Below are positions 16,867-25,168 of a stretch of 36,790 bases of DNA, in pieces (position 1 is the stretch's first letter; the number at the start of each line of letters is the position of its first letter). The DNA comes from Pedobacter sp. Its GTDB lineage: Bacteria; Bacteroidota; Bacteroidia; Sphingobacteriales; Sphingobacteriaceae. A program made the translations under genes and the position numbers. The notes below the pieces were generated by a model. It saw only the letters and a program-made list of their open reading frames with translations, did no database searches and had not been told where the DNA came from. The DNA lies in the NCBI GenBank assembly GCA_031179845.1, contig JAPSHM010000005.1, positions 1 through 36,790 of the forward strand, read 5' to 3'.

Positions 16867-17610
16867 ATGAAATTATTAGAAGGAAAAACAGCACTCATTA
16901 CCGGTGCTTCTAAAGGGATAGGCCGTAAAATAGCGGAAAAATTTGCAGAACAAGGGGCTAATGTAGCTTTCACTTACCTTTCATCTGTTGAAAAAGGACA
17001 AGCATTGGAACAGGAATTACAAATTTTTGGTACGAAAATCAAAGGATACCGTTCGGACGCTTCAAAGTTTGGCGAGGCAGAACAATTAATCAATGACATA
17101 GTAGCGGATTTCGGCACGTTAGATGTCATCGTAAACAATGCCGGTATCACTAAAGATGGCTTATTGATGCGCATGAGCGAGGAGAACTGGGATGACGTGA
17201 TCAATGTGAACTTAAAGTCGGTATTTAACGTATGTAAAGCGGCTTCGAAAGTGATGATGAAGGCGCGTAAAGGCTCTATTATCAACATGAGTTCGGTTGT
17301 TGGTGTACAAGGTAATGCAGGACAAGCCAATTACGCGGCTTCGAAAGCAGGCATCATCGGCTTTTCAAAGTCATTAGCTAAAGAGCTCGGTTCGCGTAAC
17401 ATCCGTACCAATGTCGTAGCGCCCGGATTCATCCGTACAGAAATGACTGAGGTTCTTGATCCCAAGGCTGTAAAAGGCTGGGAAGAAGGTATTCCCTTAA
17501 AAAGAGTGGGTGAAACCGAAGATGTAGCAAACGTTTGTGTGTTTTTGGCTTCAGATATGAGTGCTTATGTAACCGGACAGGTCTTGTCTGTTTGTGGCGG
17601 ATTGTTGTAG
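16867..17610 (+). CDS. fabG: 3-oxoacyl-ACP reductase
   Basis: Short-chain dehydrogenase that reduces 3-oxoacyl-ACP with NADPH in fatty-acid elongation. The cofactor motif TGASKGIG is at 12-19, NNAG at 100-103, the catalytic Ser in MSSVVG (~152), Tyr166 and Lys170 in YAASKAG, and the C-terminal YVTGQVLSVCGGLL is typical of FabG. From ATG 16867 it is 247 aa, matching the family; the track start 16789 lies inside aguA. It is 20 bp downstream of aguA and precedes a terminator, so it closes the operon. Other SDR substrates cannot be fully excluded. Confidence 0.88.
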   Translation: MKLLEGKTALITGASKGIGRKIAEKFAEQGANVAFTYLSSVEKGQALEQELQIFGTKIKGYRSDASKFGEAEQLINDIVADFGTLDVIVNNAGITKDGLLMRMSEENWDDVINVNLKSVFNVCKAASKVMMKARKGSIINMSSVVGVQGNAGQANYAASKAGIIGFSKSLAKELGSRNIRTNVVAPGFIRTEMTEVLDPKAVKGWEEGIPLKRVGETEDVANVCVFLASDMSAYVTGQVLSVCGGLL

Positions 17611-17641
17611 ATACTTTAAAGCATACAACTGCTGAATATTA

Positions 17642-17681
17642 AAAATGCCCCTATGAAGTGATTTGCTTTTTAGGGCATTTT
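17642..17681 (+). terminator. Terminator after fabG
   Basis: AAAATGCCC (17642-17650) and GGGCATTTT (17673-17681) form a 9-bp stem with a ~22-nt loop, followed by TGTATAAA. It closes the aguB-bla-aguA-fabG unit. Confidence 0.65.
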
Positions 17682-17762
17682 GTATAAACACGTATTCCAA
17701 AAAGAATCTTAGCCAAATGCTTAGTAGGTTATTTGAAAATTTAGCATCTTTATCAAATACCT

Positions 17763-19850
17763 ATGGGCGATTTTTTTAACCTTTACACCTGCTTGTCAAT
17801 TTTTCTCTGCCTACTTACAGGTGGACTATTTGCCTGGTTATTGTATGGGAAATCGAAGCATATGGAGCCGAAATGGCGCCTTGTATTAGCCCTGATTCGT
17901 ACGCTGGTAGTCGCGTTAATTGGATTCCTGGTGTTTGCTCCCTTGGTCAAAACCGTTTCTTATAAGGTTGAGAAGCCGATTATCGTCATCGGGCAGGATA
18001 ACTCTCTTTCCGTCGGTAATTTCACACCAGCGAATTTTAACAAGCGTCTTTACGAACAACAAATGCAAAAGTTGGCCGATCTGCTGGCTCAGGATTTTGA
18101 GGTGAGAAGTTATAATTTTAGCGATAGTGTCAGAACTGGTTTTGACTTTTCAAATAAAGGTAGATTAAGCAATGCGGCTTCGCTGCTCAGCAGGTTAAAT
18201 GATGAATATTTAACTCGAAATGTGGGCGCAGTGATCCTTGCATCCGATGGAATCTTTAACCGGGGAGGGGACCCACTCCACGAACTGAATAAATTGAAAG
18301 CTACGGTTTACACCATCGCCCTCGGTGATACCGTTCCTAAAAAAGATTTGCTCATTACCAATATCAATCACAACAGCCTTGCTTACCTTGACAATGAATT
18401 TATGATAGAGGTGCAAGTACAAGCTTTTGAAGCAGGAGCAGCCGAAAGTTTACTTTCAGTATCAGCTAATGGTCGACAACTATATCAGACACGTCTGTCG
18501 ATCAACTCCAATGCCTTCGTTAAAAATGTTCCCATAAAGCTCAAAGCAACGAAGCCTGGGTTGCAAAAATATACGGTCAAAATTGGTGCTGTAAATCAAG
18601 AAGTCTCCCAAAAGAACAATGTAAAAAGCTTTTTTGTCGATGTTATTGACTCAAAACAGAAAGTTCTAATTGCAGCCGCAACCCCACATCCAGATATTAC
18701 TGCGTTGAAACAGGCCATTTCTTTAAATAAAAACCATGAGACAAAGCTTGTTCTTGCAGAAGAATTGAAATCAATAAACCCTGGGGAATTTAATTTAGTC
18801 GTTCTTTATCAGCTGCCTTCAACTGTATATGATGGAACGGCATTTCTTAATAAATTAGGATCGGTAGATGCCGCTTTGTGGTATATTGTTGGCGCCCAAA
18901 CCGATCTAATCGGATTAAACAAGTCTCAAAGTCTGGTGTCTTTCAGTTCAGGCAATAAGACACTGAAGGAAACCTTTAGTTACGTCAATAGCAGGTTCAC
19001 GCAATTTGACATGAACCAGGAAACTGTCAGGCGCATCGAAGCGTTTGATCCGTTGCAAACACCTTTGGGTAAGGTCGCTTTGAATGGCAGCAACTCGACT
19101 GTACTGAACCAGCGTGTCGGAAAAACCAACACCGATCACCCGCAGCTGTTTTTCATGCAGGACAAAGGTCGAAAGATGGGTTTTTTATTGGGCGAGGGAG
19201 TCTGGAGATGGAAGCTTTCTGAAGCCGAAGCGTCACAGGAAGAACCATTTGCATTCAATAGTTTAATTTCAAAAGTAGTTCAATATCTTTCGGTCAAGGA
19301 TGACAAACGGAAATTCAAAGTTTATACATCTAGAAATACTTTTGATGAAGGCGAAAAGGTAGTGTTAAATGCAGTTCTGTATAATGACAGTTATATTCCG
19401 ACCAATACTCCAGACGTAAATATTATCATAGTAAATGAAGCGGGGGCGAGGTTTAATTATCTTTTTTCAAGAACAGATGCCGCTTATCAGCTTGATGCTG
19501 GCGTGCTGCCTCCAGGTAATTATGCTTATACGGCAACAACCTTTCTCGGAGAAAATAAGCACCTGGCGAAGGGGAACTTTTATGTGGATCCGGTGATTGC
19601 TGAATACCAGCAAACAGTAGCAAATCATCGGCTATTGAATACGATGGCTACACAGACCAGTGGAAAGATGTACATGCCAGCGGATTTGTTGAAAATAGCT
19701 GACGCCATAAGAGCGAATGATGAAATCAAAACTTTGAGCCATGAAGATCGACGATACGAAGAAATGGTTAACTTTAAATGGCTGTTTGCGTTAATCCTGC
19801 TCTTGCTTTCTACCGAATGGCTATTTCGTAAAAGAAACGGAGAAATTTAA
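17763..19850 (+). CDS. Membrane-anchored vWA-like protein
   Basis: Large (695 aa) membrane protein of unknown role. Two N-terminal spans are visible (CLSIFLCLLTGGLFAWLLYG; LVLALIRTLVVALIGFLVFAP), then a von Willebrand A-like domain with a MIDAS-like DxSxS at Asp79-Ser83 (GQDNSLSVG) and LASDGIFNRGG further on. Long beta-rich extracytoplasmic segments follow (NVKSFFVDVID, NVIIVNEAGARFNYL-like region), and a last span, FKWLFALILLLLSTEWLF, lies before RKRNGEI. The layout resembles BatA/BatB-type vWA and membrane proteins of Bacteroidota with an inner Ig-like/GATase-like region. None of the usual bat operon genes (MoxR ATPase, DUF58, TPR) are adjacent. ATG 17763 is used. The TRIC gene begins 11 bp after the stop. 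Confidence 0.7.
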   Translation: MGDFFNLYTCLSIFLCLLTGGLFAWLLYGKSKHMEPKWRLVLALIRTLVVALIGFLVFAPLVKTVSYKVEKPIIVIGQDNSLSVGNFTPANFNKRLYEQQMQKLADLLAQDFEVRSYNFSDSVRTGFDFSNKGRLSNAASLLSRLNDEYLTRNVGAVILASDGIFNRGGDPLHELNKLKATVYTIALGDTVPKKDLLITNINHNSLAYLDNEFMIEVQVQAFEAGAAESLLSVSANGRQLYQTRLSINSNAFVKNVPIKLKATKPGLQKYTVKIGAVNQEVSQKNNVKSFFVDVIDSKQKVLIAAATPHPDITALKQAISLNKNHETKLVLAEELKSINPGEFNLVVLYQLPSTVYDGTAFLNKLGSVDAALWYIVGAQTDLIGLNKSQSLVSFSSGNKTLKETFSYVNSRFTQFDMNQETVRRIEAFDPLQTPLGKVALNGSNSTVLNQRVGKTNTDHPQLFFMQDKGRKMGFLLGEGVWRWKLSEAEASQEEPFAFNSLISKVVQYLSVKDDKRKFKVYTSRNTFDEGEKVVLNAVLYNDSYIPTNTPDVNIIIVNEAGARFNYLFSRTDAAYQLDAGVLPPGNYAYTATTFLGENKHLAKGNFYVDPVIAEYQQTVANHRLLNTMATQTSGKMYMPADLLKIADAIRANDEIKTLSHEDRRYEEMVNFKWLFALILLLLSTEWLFRKRNGEI

Positions 19851-19861
19851 CCCTGGACGCT

Positions 19862-20473
19862 ATGCAAATTGATACAATTAAAACTATTGAGATCCTGGGG
19901 ACAGTTTCATTTGCAATATCGGGGACATTCGCCGCCATGCAGAGAAGATTGGATCCGTTTGGTGTATTGATCATTGCTTTTGTAACGTCAATTGGGGGAG
20001 GGACATTGAGGGACCTTTTATTGGGTGATACACCTGTTGCCTGGATGAGAGATGTAAATTATTGTCTGCTGATCTTATTAACCAGCATAGCAACCATCTT
20101 TTTCAAAACTCACATCAAAAAGTTTAAGGTTACACTTTTTTTGTTCGACTCGCTGGGCCTGGGCTTGTTTACAATGCTTGGTATTCAAAAGGGGATTGCG
20201 TTTGGTTTAGGCCCCGGTATTTGCGTAGCACTTGGCACGATTACGGGATGTTTCGGCGGAGTGATCAGGGACACATTATTGAATACCATCCCGCTTATCT
20301 TTCACAAAGAAATATATGCCACCGCTTGCATATTAGGAGGTGTGCTGTATTATACTTTAACTTATTTTGATTTTACTGATAATGTTGCTACGATTGTAGT
20401 CATTGCCTTTATCTTTATATTGAGGATATTAGTAGTCCGATTTAAGCTGGCCTTACCAAAGTTTGGTTATTAA
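19862..20473 (+). CDS. TRIC/UPF0126-family cation channel
   Basis: Inner-membrane protein of ~7 spans from the UPF0126 (YadS/YicG) family, related to trimeric intracellular cation channels. It is an internal duplication: the signature GGGTLRDLLLG near 44 is repeated as GGVIRDTLLN near 137, as expected. At 203 aa it has family length. Prokaryotic members conduct K+/Na+; some members are annotated as glycine transporters, so the substrate stays open. It lies 11 bp after the vWA gene and probably shares its transcript. Its stop overlaps that of divIC by 4 bp, tail to tail. Confidence 0.88.
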   Translation: MQIDTIKTIEILGTVSFAISGTFAAMQRRLDPFGVLIIAFVTSIGGGTLRDLLLGDTPVAWMRDVNYCLLILLTSIATIFFKTHIKKFKVTLFLFDSLGLGLFTMLGIQKGIAFGLGPGICVALGTITGCFGGVIRDTLLNTIPLIFHKEIYATACILGGVLYYTLTYFDFTDNVATIVVIAFIFILRILVVRFKLALPKFGY

Positions 20474-20769
20474 TCCTTCTTGGCCTCTTTAATGATGACA
20501 AAGACATCTTCATTGTCTTTCTTCATAAAATACTTCTCCCGGGCAAATTTTTCCGCGGTATTTAAATTGGTATTCAGCTCATTCAGATCCGTCTTAACCT
20601 GGGAAATTTCCTTGACATAAAAGTCTTTTTCTTCCTGTAGTTTGTCTACTTCAGACTTGAACTCATATTGGGATATCATATCGTTCCTGTCAAAAAATAA
20701 CATCCATACAACGAAAGCTGCAACCGAAAGGAAGTATTTATTGCGAACAAGTTCTAGAATACGATTCAT
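20470..20769 (-). CDS. Septum formation initiator, DivIC/FtsB family
   Basis: Small bitopic division protein. It has a short cytosolic N-terminus, one membrane span (~13-25, FLSVAAFVVWMLFF), then a coiled coil (FKSEVDKLQEEKDFYVKEISQVKTDLNELNTNLN) and the family tail AEKFAREKYFMKKDNEDVFVI. Such proteins join FtsL and FtsQ/DivIB at the septum. At 99 aa the length is normal. It lies downstream of eno in the same direction but behind eno's terminator, with its own -7 box at 20777-20784. It overlaps the TRIC gene by 4 bp at the stops. Confidence 0.9.
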   Translation of the reverse strand: MNRILELVRNKYFLSVAAFVVWMLFFDRNDMISQYEFKSEVDKLQEEKDFYVKEISQVKTDLNELNTNLNTAEKFAREKYFMKKDNEDVFVIIKEAKKD

Positions 20770-20776
20770 GATACAA

Positions 20777-20810
20777 CAAATATATAAAAAAATAACTGTT
20801 GGTTTTCAAA
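20777..20810 (-). promoter_or_regulatory. Promoter of divIC/ftsB-like gene
   Basis: On the minus strand TTTG (20807-20810), a 22-base spacer, then TATATTTG (20777-20784). The -7 box is perfect and the spacer slightly long. The predicted leader is only a few nucleotides before the ATG at 20769. Confidence 0.55.
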
Positions 20811-20842
20811 TAAAAAGCCCCGTCCAGTAAAGGCCGGGGCTT
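20811..20842 (-). terminator. Intrinsic terminator of eno
   Basis: On the minus strand AAGCCCCG (20842-20835), 12-nt loop, CGGGGCTT (20822-20815), then TTTA. It separates eno from the divIC gene. Confidence 0.8.
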
Positions 20843-20861
20843 CCTATCTTATATTGTTTGC

Positions 20862-22169
<1,308 letters not shown>

Positions 22170-22184
22170 TTATTAGTAAATCAG

Positions 22185-22213
22185 CCTTAGTGTATAAAGT
22201 ACAATTACTAAGG
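22185..22213 (-). promoter_or_regulatory. 5'-terminal stem-loop in the eno leader
   Basis: CCTTAGT (22185-22191) and ACTAAGG (22207-22213) form a perfect 7-bp stem with a 15-nt loop. The predicted transcription start from the -7 box at 22221-22228 falls at ~22215, so the stem would be at the extreme 5' end of the eno mRNA. Confidence 0.5.
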
Positions 22214-22220
22214 CAACATC

Positions 22221-22253
22221 CAAAGTTATAATAAATTTTAAATTATCAGCAAA
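22221..22253 (-). promoter_or_regulatory. Promoter of eno
   Basis: Minus strand: TTTG (22250-22253), 21-base spacer, TAACTTTG (22221-22228). It overlaps the downstream side of the aqpZ terminator. The leader would be ~57 nt. Confidence 0.6.
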
Positions 22254-22280
22254 AAAGGCCGTAATTACTTACGGCCCTTT
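22253..22280 (-). terminator. Intrinsic terminator after aqpZ
   Basis: GGCCGTAA (22257-22264), TTAC loop, TTACGGCC (22269-22276). On the minus strand it runs into a TTTTTT stretch (22256-22251), and A/T runs on both sides make it usable in both directions. Confidence 0.8.
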
Positions 22281-22324
22281 TGTTTAAGCTTTTGTTAAGA
22301 AATATGTTGATCTTTTACTGCGTG

Positions 22325-23017
22325 TTATACAGTTTCAGATTTCTCAGCAAAAAATGATTTATATACGATTCCGGCTAGAATTGCTCCTGCAATTGGGGCT
22401 ACCCAAAAAAGCCAAAGCTGACCTAAAGCATCGCCACCGGCAAATATTGCCTGACTTGTACTTCTTGCTGGGTTAACTGAAGTATTGGTTACTGGAATAC
22501 TGATGAGGTGTATTAAAGTTAAGCACAGGCCAATTGCTAATCCTGCAAATCCTTTTGGTGCCCTACTGTCTGTAGCGCCAAGTATCACCAGCAAAAAGAT
22601 AAAGGTCATAACGATTTCACATACTAAAGCGGCCATCATGCTGTATTTACCAGGTGAAAGTGCTCCATAACCGTTACTCGCAAATCCGCCAATTGCACTT
22701 CCATTGCCCGTTGCAATGACGTAAAGGACTCCAGCCGCAGCAATTCCTCCTAAAACCTGAGCAACGATATAACCAACCAATTCCCGAGCATCGAAACGCC
22801 CGCCAATCCACAAACCTATAGAAACTGCTGGATTCAAATGTGCACCGGAAATGTGTCCAAGGCCGTAGGCTATCGTTACGACTGTTAAACCAAAGGCAAG
22901 GGAAACACCCAAAAAGCCAATGCCGGCGTCGGGGAAATTACATGCTAATACGGCACTGCCACAACCGCCTAACACCAACCAGAAGGTTCCAATAAATTCT
23001 GCTGCTAATTTTTTCAT
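22325..23017 (-). CDS. aqpZ: Aquaporin Z
   Basis: Inner-membrane water channel of the MIP family, six spans plus two half-helices. Both pore motifs are intact: HLNPAVSIG and SVNPARS. The selectivity filter looks water-type: the Arg in NPAR, a His in [10 protein letters not shown], and Phe in an early helix ([22 protein letters not shown]). At 230 aa it matches AqpZ. The start [18 protein letters not shown] is the family N-terminus. It is transcribed alone, between the ABC transporter pair and eno, with a terminator after it and a 14-bp inverted repeat upstream. Confidence 0.95.
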   Translation of the reverse strand: MKKLAAEFIGTFWLVLGGCGSAVLACNFPDAGIGFLGVSLAFGLTVVTIAYGLGHISGAHLNPAVSIGLWIGGRFDARELVGYIVAQVLGGIAAAGVLYVIATGNGSAIGGFASNGYGALSPGKYSMMAALVCEIVMTFIFLLVILGATDSRAPKGFAGLAIGLCLTLIHLISIPVTNTSVNPARSTSQAIFAGGDALGQLWLFWVAPIAGAILAGIVYKSFFAEKSETV

Positions 23018-23088
23018 AAAAAGTTTTTTAATCTTTGAAGCAGTTGTTCAGTGCCGCTTAAAATGGCCACCTACAAACCGCCTCGAGC

Positions 23089-23142
23089 TTAATTTGTTTT
23101 GATAATTGTTAATGAAATGAACATTTTTTCAAAACAAATTAA
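23089..23142. repeat. Perfect 14-bp AT-rich inverted repeat upstream of aqpZ
   Basis: TTAATTTGTTTTGA (23089-23102), 26-nt spacer, TCAAAACAAATTAA (23129-23142). The spacer holds TGTT/AACA that could extend the fold. There is no T-run on the minus strand after it, so it is a weak terminator candidate for the ABC operon; a cruciform or operator is as likely. Confidence 0.7.
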
Positions 23143-23187
23143 CCACAAATATTTTTAAATCCTAATACGAAAATGCACTAAACTGTT

Positions 23188-24279
23188 CTATTCCCACTTA
23201 AATACCTTAACGGCAGCGGCATATATAACTACACCCCAGATCAACAAAATCAAGATCTGCTGTTTTACGTCCCATAAACCTGCACCTTCGAATGCCACTT
23301 TTCTCATCGCATCATTTAAGTAAGTTAAGGGTAACATATGACTGATCTGTTGTAACCAGGAAGGGAAAGCATCGACCGAGAAAAATGTTCCAGACAGTAA
23401 GAATTGAGGTAGCGTAATGATGTTTGAAATGGGTGGAATGGTACTTTCACTTTTAGCGAGGCCTGAAACCACAAAGCCAAAGCCCATGAAAACGATTAGC
23501 CCGATAATGGAAAGTAAAAGCATATTCAATACCGTTACCACGCCGTTAATCAGCGTAAACTTGAAAAAGAAATGTCCAAGGAGTATGATAAAGATCGCAC
23601 CCAATAAGGCAAACCCGATCCGGGCAAGACCTTCACCGAAAACAATACTCGACTTTTTTACAGGTGTAGCAAAAAAGCGTTTGATCACCAGGTTTTGCCG
23701 TAAATTGAAAAAAACGAAGGCGGTACCAAAAACGCCTGTACTCAGCAATGAAAACCCTAGTTGTCCGGGTAAAATAAAGTCAATAGTTCGATAAACTCTG
23801 CCCTGTACGGTGCTTTCCCGCAATTTAGCAATTGCCGGATCTGAATCTTTGGTGTTGATGGTGTAAAGGAGGTCGTGCAACAGCGATTTGACAATGCTTC
23901 CTTTATCTATTGAAGCAGAGGTGTACTGAGCTTCTGCCAGATAAGCAGGTATACCAGTGGGGTTTTTCTGTACGGTGATTACCGCATCAATCTGTCCCTT
24001 TTCCAGTTCTGTTCTGATATATTCATCGGGTTTGTCTAAGATGAGATGTACCAGGCTATGATTCTTCAATCCCTTTATTACCGGGTTGTCAAGGTCAGAT
24101 CCAGAAGCGATCGCTACGTCAACTTTTATGCCGTTTCCACCTAAAAACCCGAAAACAAGGATGAAAATCAATGGGAAAGCCAATGTGAAAACAACGGCTG
24201 AGGGACTGCGTGTGATTGAACGGAAACTCGCTTTGGCAAGTGCCAGCGTGGCTCTTGTATTATTATATCGTTTACTCAT
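23188..24279 (-). CDS. ABC-2 type transporter permease
   Basis: Inner-membrane permease of an ABC-2 exporter. The first span is SAVVFTLAFPLIFILVFGFLG, followed by a long extracytoplasmic loop (~60-180), then five more spans (FSLLSTGVFGTAFVFFNLR, IGFALLGAIFIILLGHFFF, MLLLSIIGLIVFMGFGFVVSG, LPQFLLSGTFFSV, ILILLIWGVVIYAAAV). The signature around MLPLTYLNDAMRKVAFEG is typical of drug/Na+-type ABC-2 permeases (YbhS/DrrB-like). ATG 24279 (MSKRYNNTRATLALAKASF) is chosen, 5 bp after the ATPase stop; the track's ATG 24303 would overlap it by 19 bp. The substrate is unknown. Confidence 0.88.
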   Translation of the reverse strand: MSKRYNNTRATLALAKASFRSITRSPSAVVFTLAFPLIFILVFGFLGGNGIKVDVAIASGSDLDNPVIKGLKNHSLVHLILDKPDEYIRTELEKGQIDAVITVQKNPTGIPAYLAEAQYTSASIDKGSIVKSLLHDLLYTINTKDSDPAIAKLRESTVQGRVYRTIDFILPGQLGFSLLSTGVFGTAFVFFNLRQNLVIKRFFATPVKKSSIVFGEGLARIGFALLGAIFIILLGHFFFKFTLINGVVTVLNMLLLSIIGLIVFMGFGFVVSGLAKSESTIPPISNIITLPQFLLSGTFFSVDAFPSWLQQISHMLPLTYLNDAMRKVAFEGAGLWDVKQQILILLIWGVVIYAAAVKVFKWE

Positions 24280-24284
24280 ATGAT

Positions 24285-25055
24285 CTAATTGTCTTCGCGC
24301 CATTCTTTGCCGGTCAGGTTAATAAAGACATCTTCAAGATTGGCTTTTTTAACCTCTTTTTTCCTTTCAAAGCCGCTATTCACCAGAGCGTCAATTAAAC
24401 TGTCGGGCGAATCTAAAGCAATTATTTTTCCGCGTTCTACAAATGCAACGCGGTCACATAGTTGTTCAGCTTCATCCATGTAGTGGGTAGTGATCACAAC
24501 TGTCGTCCCATTATTCCGGATTGTACTAATCAAGTCCCATAAATTACGGCGTGCCTGAGGATCCAGTCCGGTAGTCGGTTCATCCAAAAATATGATCTTG
24601 GGTGCATTGATGAGCGTCGTGGCTATGGAAAAACGTTGTTTTTGTCCCCCGGAAAGTGCTTTATATTTTGCTTTGGCCTTATCCTGTAGATTTACTTTTT
24701 CAAGCATCTCCATGGGTTTGATACGCACGCCATATAGGCCTGAAAATAATTCCATCAGTTCAATGAGGTTAAGGTTCGGGTAATATCCAGCTGCCTGGAG
24801 CTGCACACCTATAATCCTTTTAATTTTATTGGCCTCTTTTTCAATAGAGAAACCGTCTACAAAAATTTCCCCGGAAGTTTTTTCGCGAAGTGTCTCTAAG
24901 ATCTCCAGGGTTGTGGTTTTTCCTGCTCCGTTAGGCCCTAATAGCCCAAAGATCTCATTTTCGTAAACATCAAAACTAATACCCTGAACCGCTGTAAAGT
25001 CGTCATATTTTTTTACCAGGTCCCTTACACTGATAATGGCATTTTTGTGATCCAT
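24285..25055 (-). CDS. ABC transporter ATP-binding protein
   Basis: Cytosolic ATPase partner of the downstream ABC-2 permease. Walker A is GPNGAGKTTTLE, Q-loop VQLQAAGYYPNL, signature LSGGQKQR, Walker B KIIFLDEPTTGLD, H-loop ITTHYMDEAE. The C-terminal ANLEDVFINLTGKEWRED is the usual end of drug-export (DrrA/YbhF-type) ATPases. The start MDHKNAIISVRDLVKKYDDF at 25055 is chosen: the track's 25082 start lies in the arm of the 12-bp inverted repeat and adds MAKPSYIYN, which does not fit the family. It is co-transcribed with the permease. Confidence 0.92.
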   Translation of the reverse strand: MDHKNAIISVRDLVKKYDDFTAVQGISFDVYENEIFGLLGPNGAGKTTTLEILETLREKTSGEIFVDGFSIEKEANKIKRIIGVQLQAAGYYPNLNLIELMELFSGLYGVRIKPMEMLEKVNLQDKAKAKYKALSGGQKQRFSIATTLINAPKIIFLDEPTTGLDPQARRNLWDLISTIRNNGTTVVITTHYMDEAEQLCDRVAFVERGKIIALDSPDSLIDALVNSGFERKKEVKKANLEDVFINLTGKEWREDN

Positions 25056-25067
25056 GTTATAAATGTA

Positions 25068-25111
25068 AGAAGGTTTAGCCAAATAGGAAATACTATCCTG
25101 CTAAACCTTCT
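25068..25111. repeat. Perfect 12-bp inverted repeat between carA and the ABC genes
   Basis: AGAAGGTTTAGC (25068-25079) and GCTAAACCTTCT (25100-25111), with inner AGGA/TCCT pairing across a 7-nt loop. It is 13 bp upstream of the ATPase ATG and ~57 bp after carA. No T-run follows on the minus strand, so it may be an operator or RNA element rather than a simple terminator. Confidence 0.75.
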
Positions 25112-25168
25112 AAAATGTCAAAGATATAATATTTTGATGGGTGAAATGGTACGATCAGCTCAAACTGA

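Noticed and set aside
16974-17330. 118-aa minus-strand ORF opposite fabG
   Set aside because: Lies wholly antisense to a gene with intact SDR motifs; composition is that of a shadow frame.
23417-23794. 125-aa plus-strand ORF opposite the ABC-2 permease
   Set aside because: Antisense to membrane-helix coding sequence, low-complexity shadow, no own start signals.
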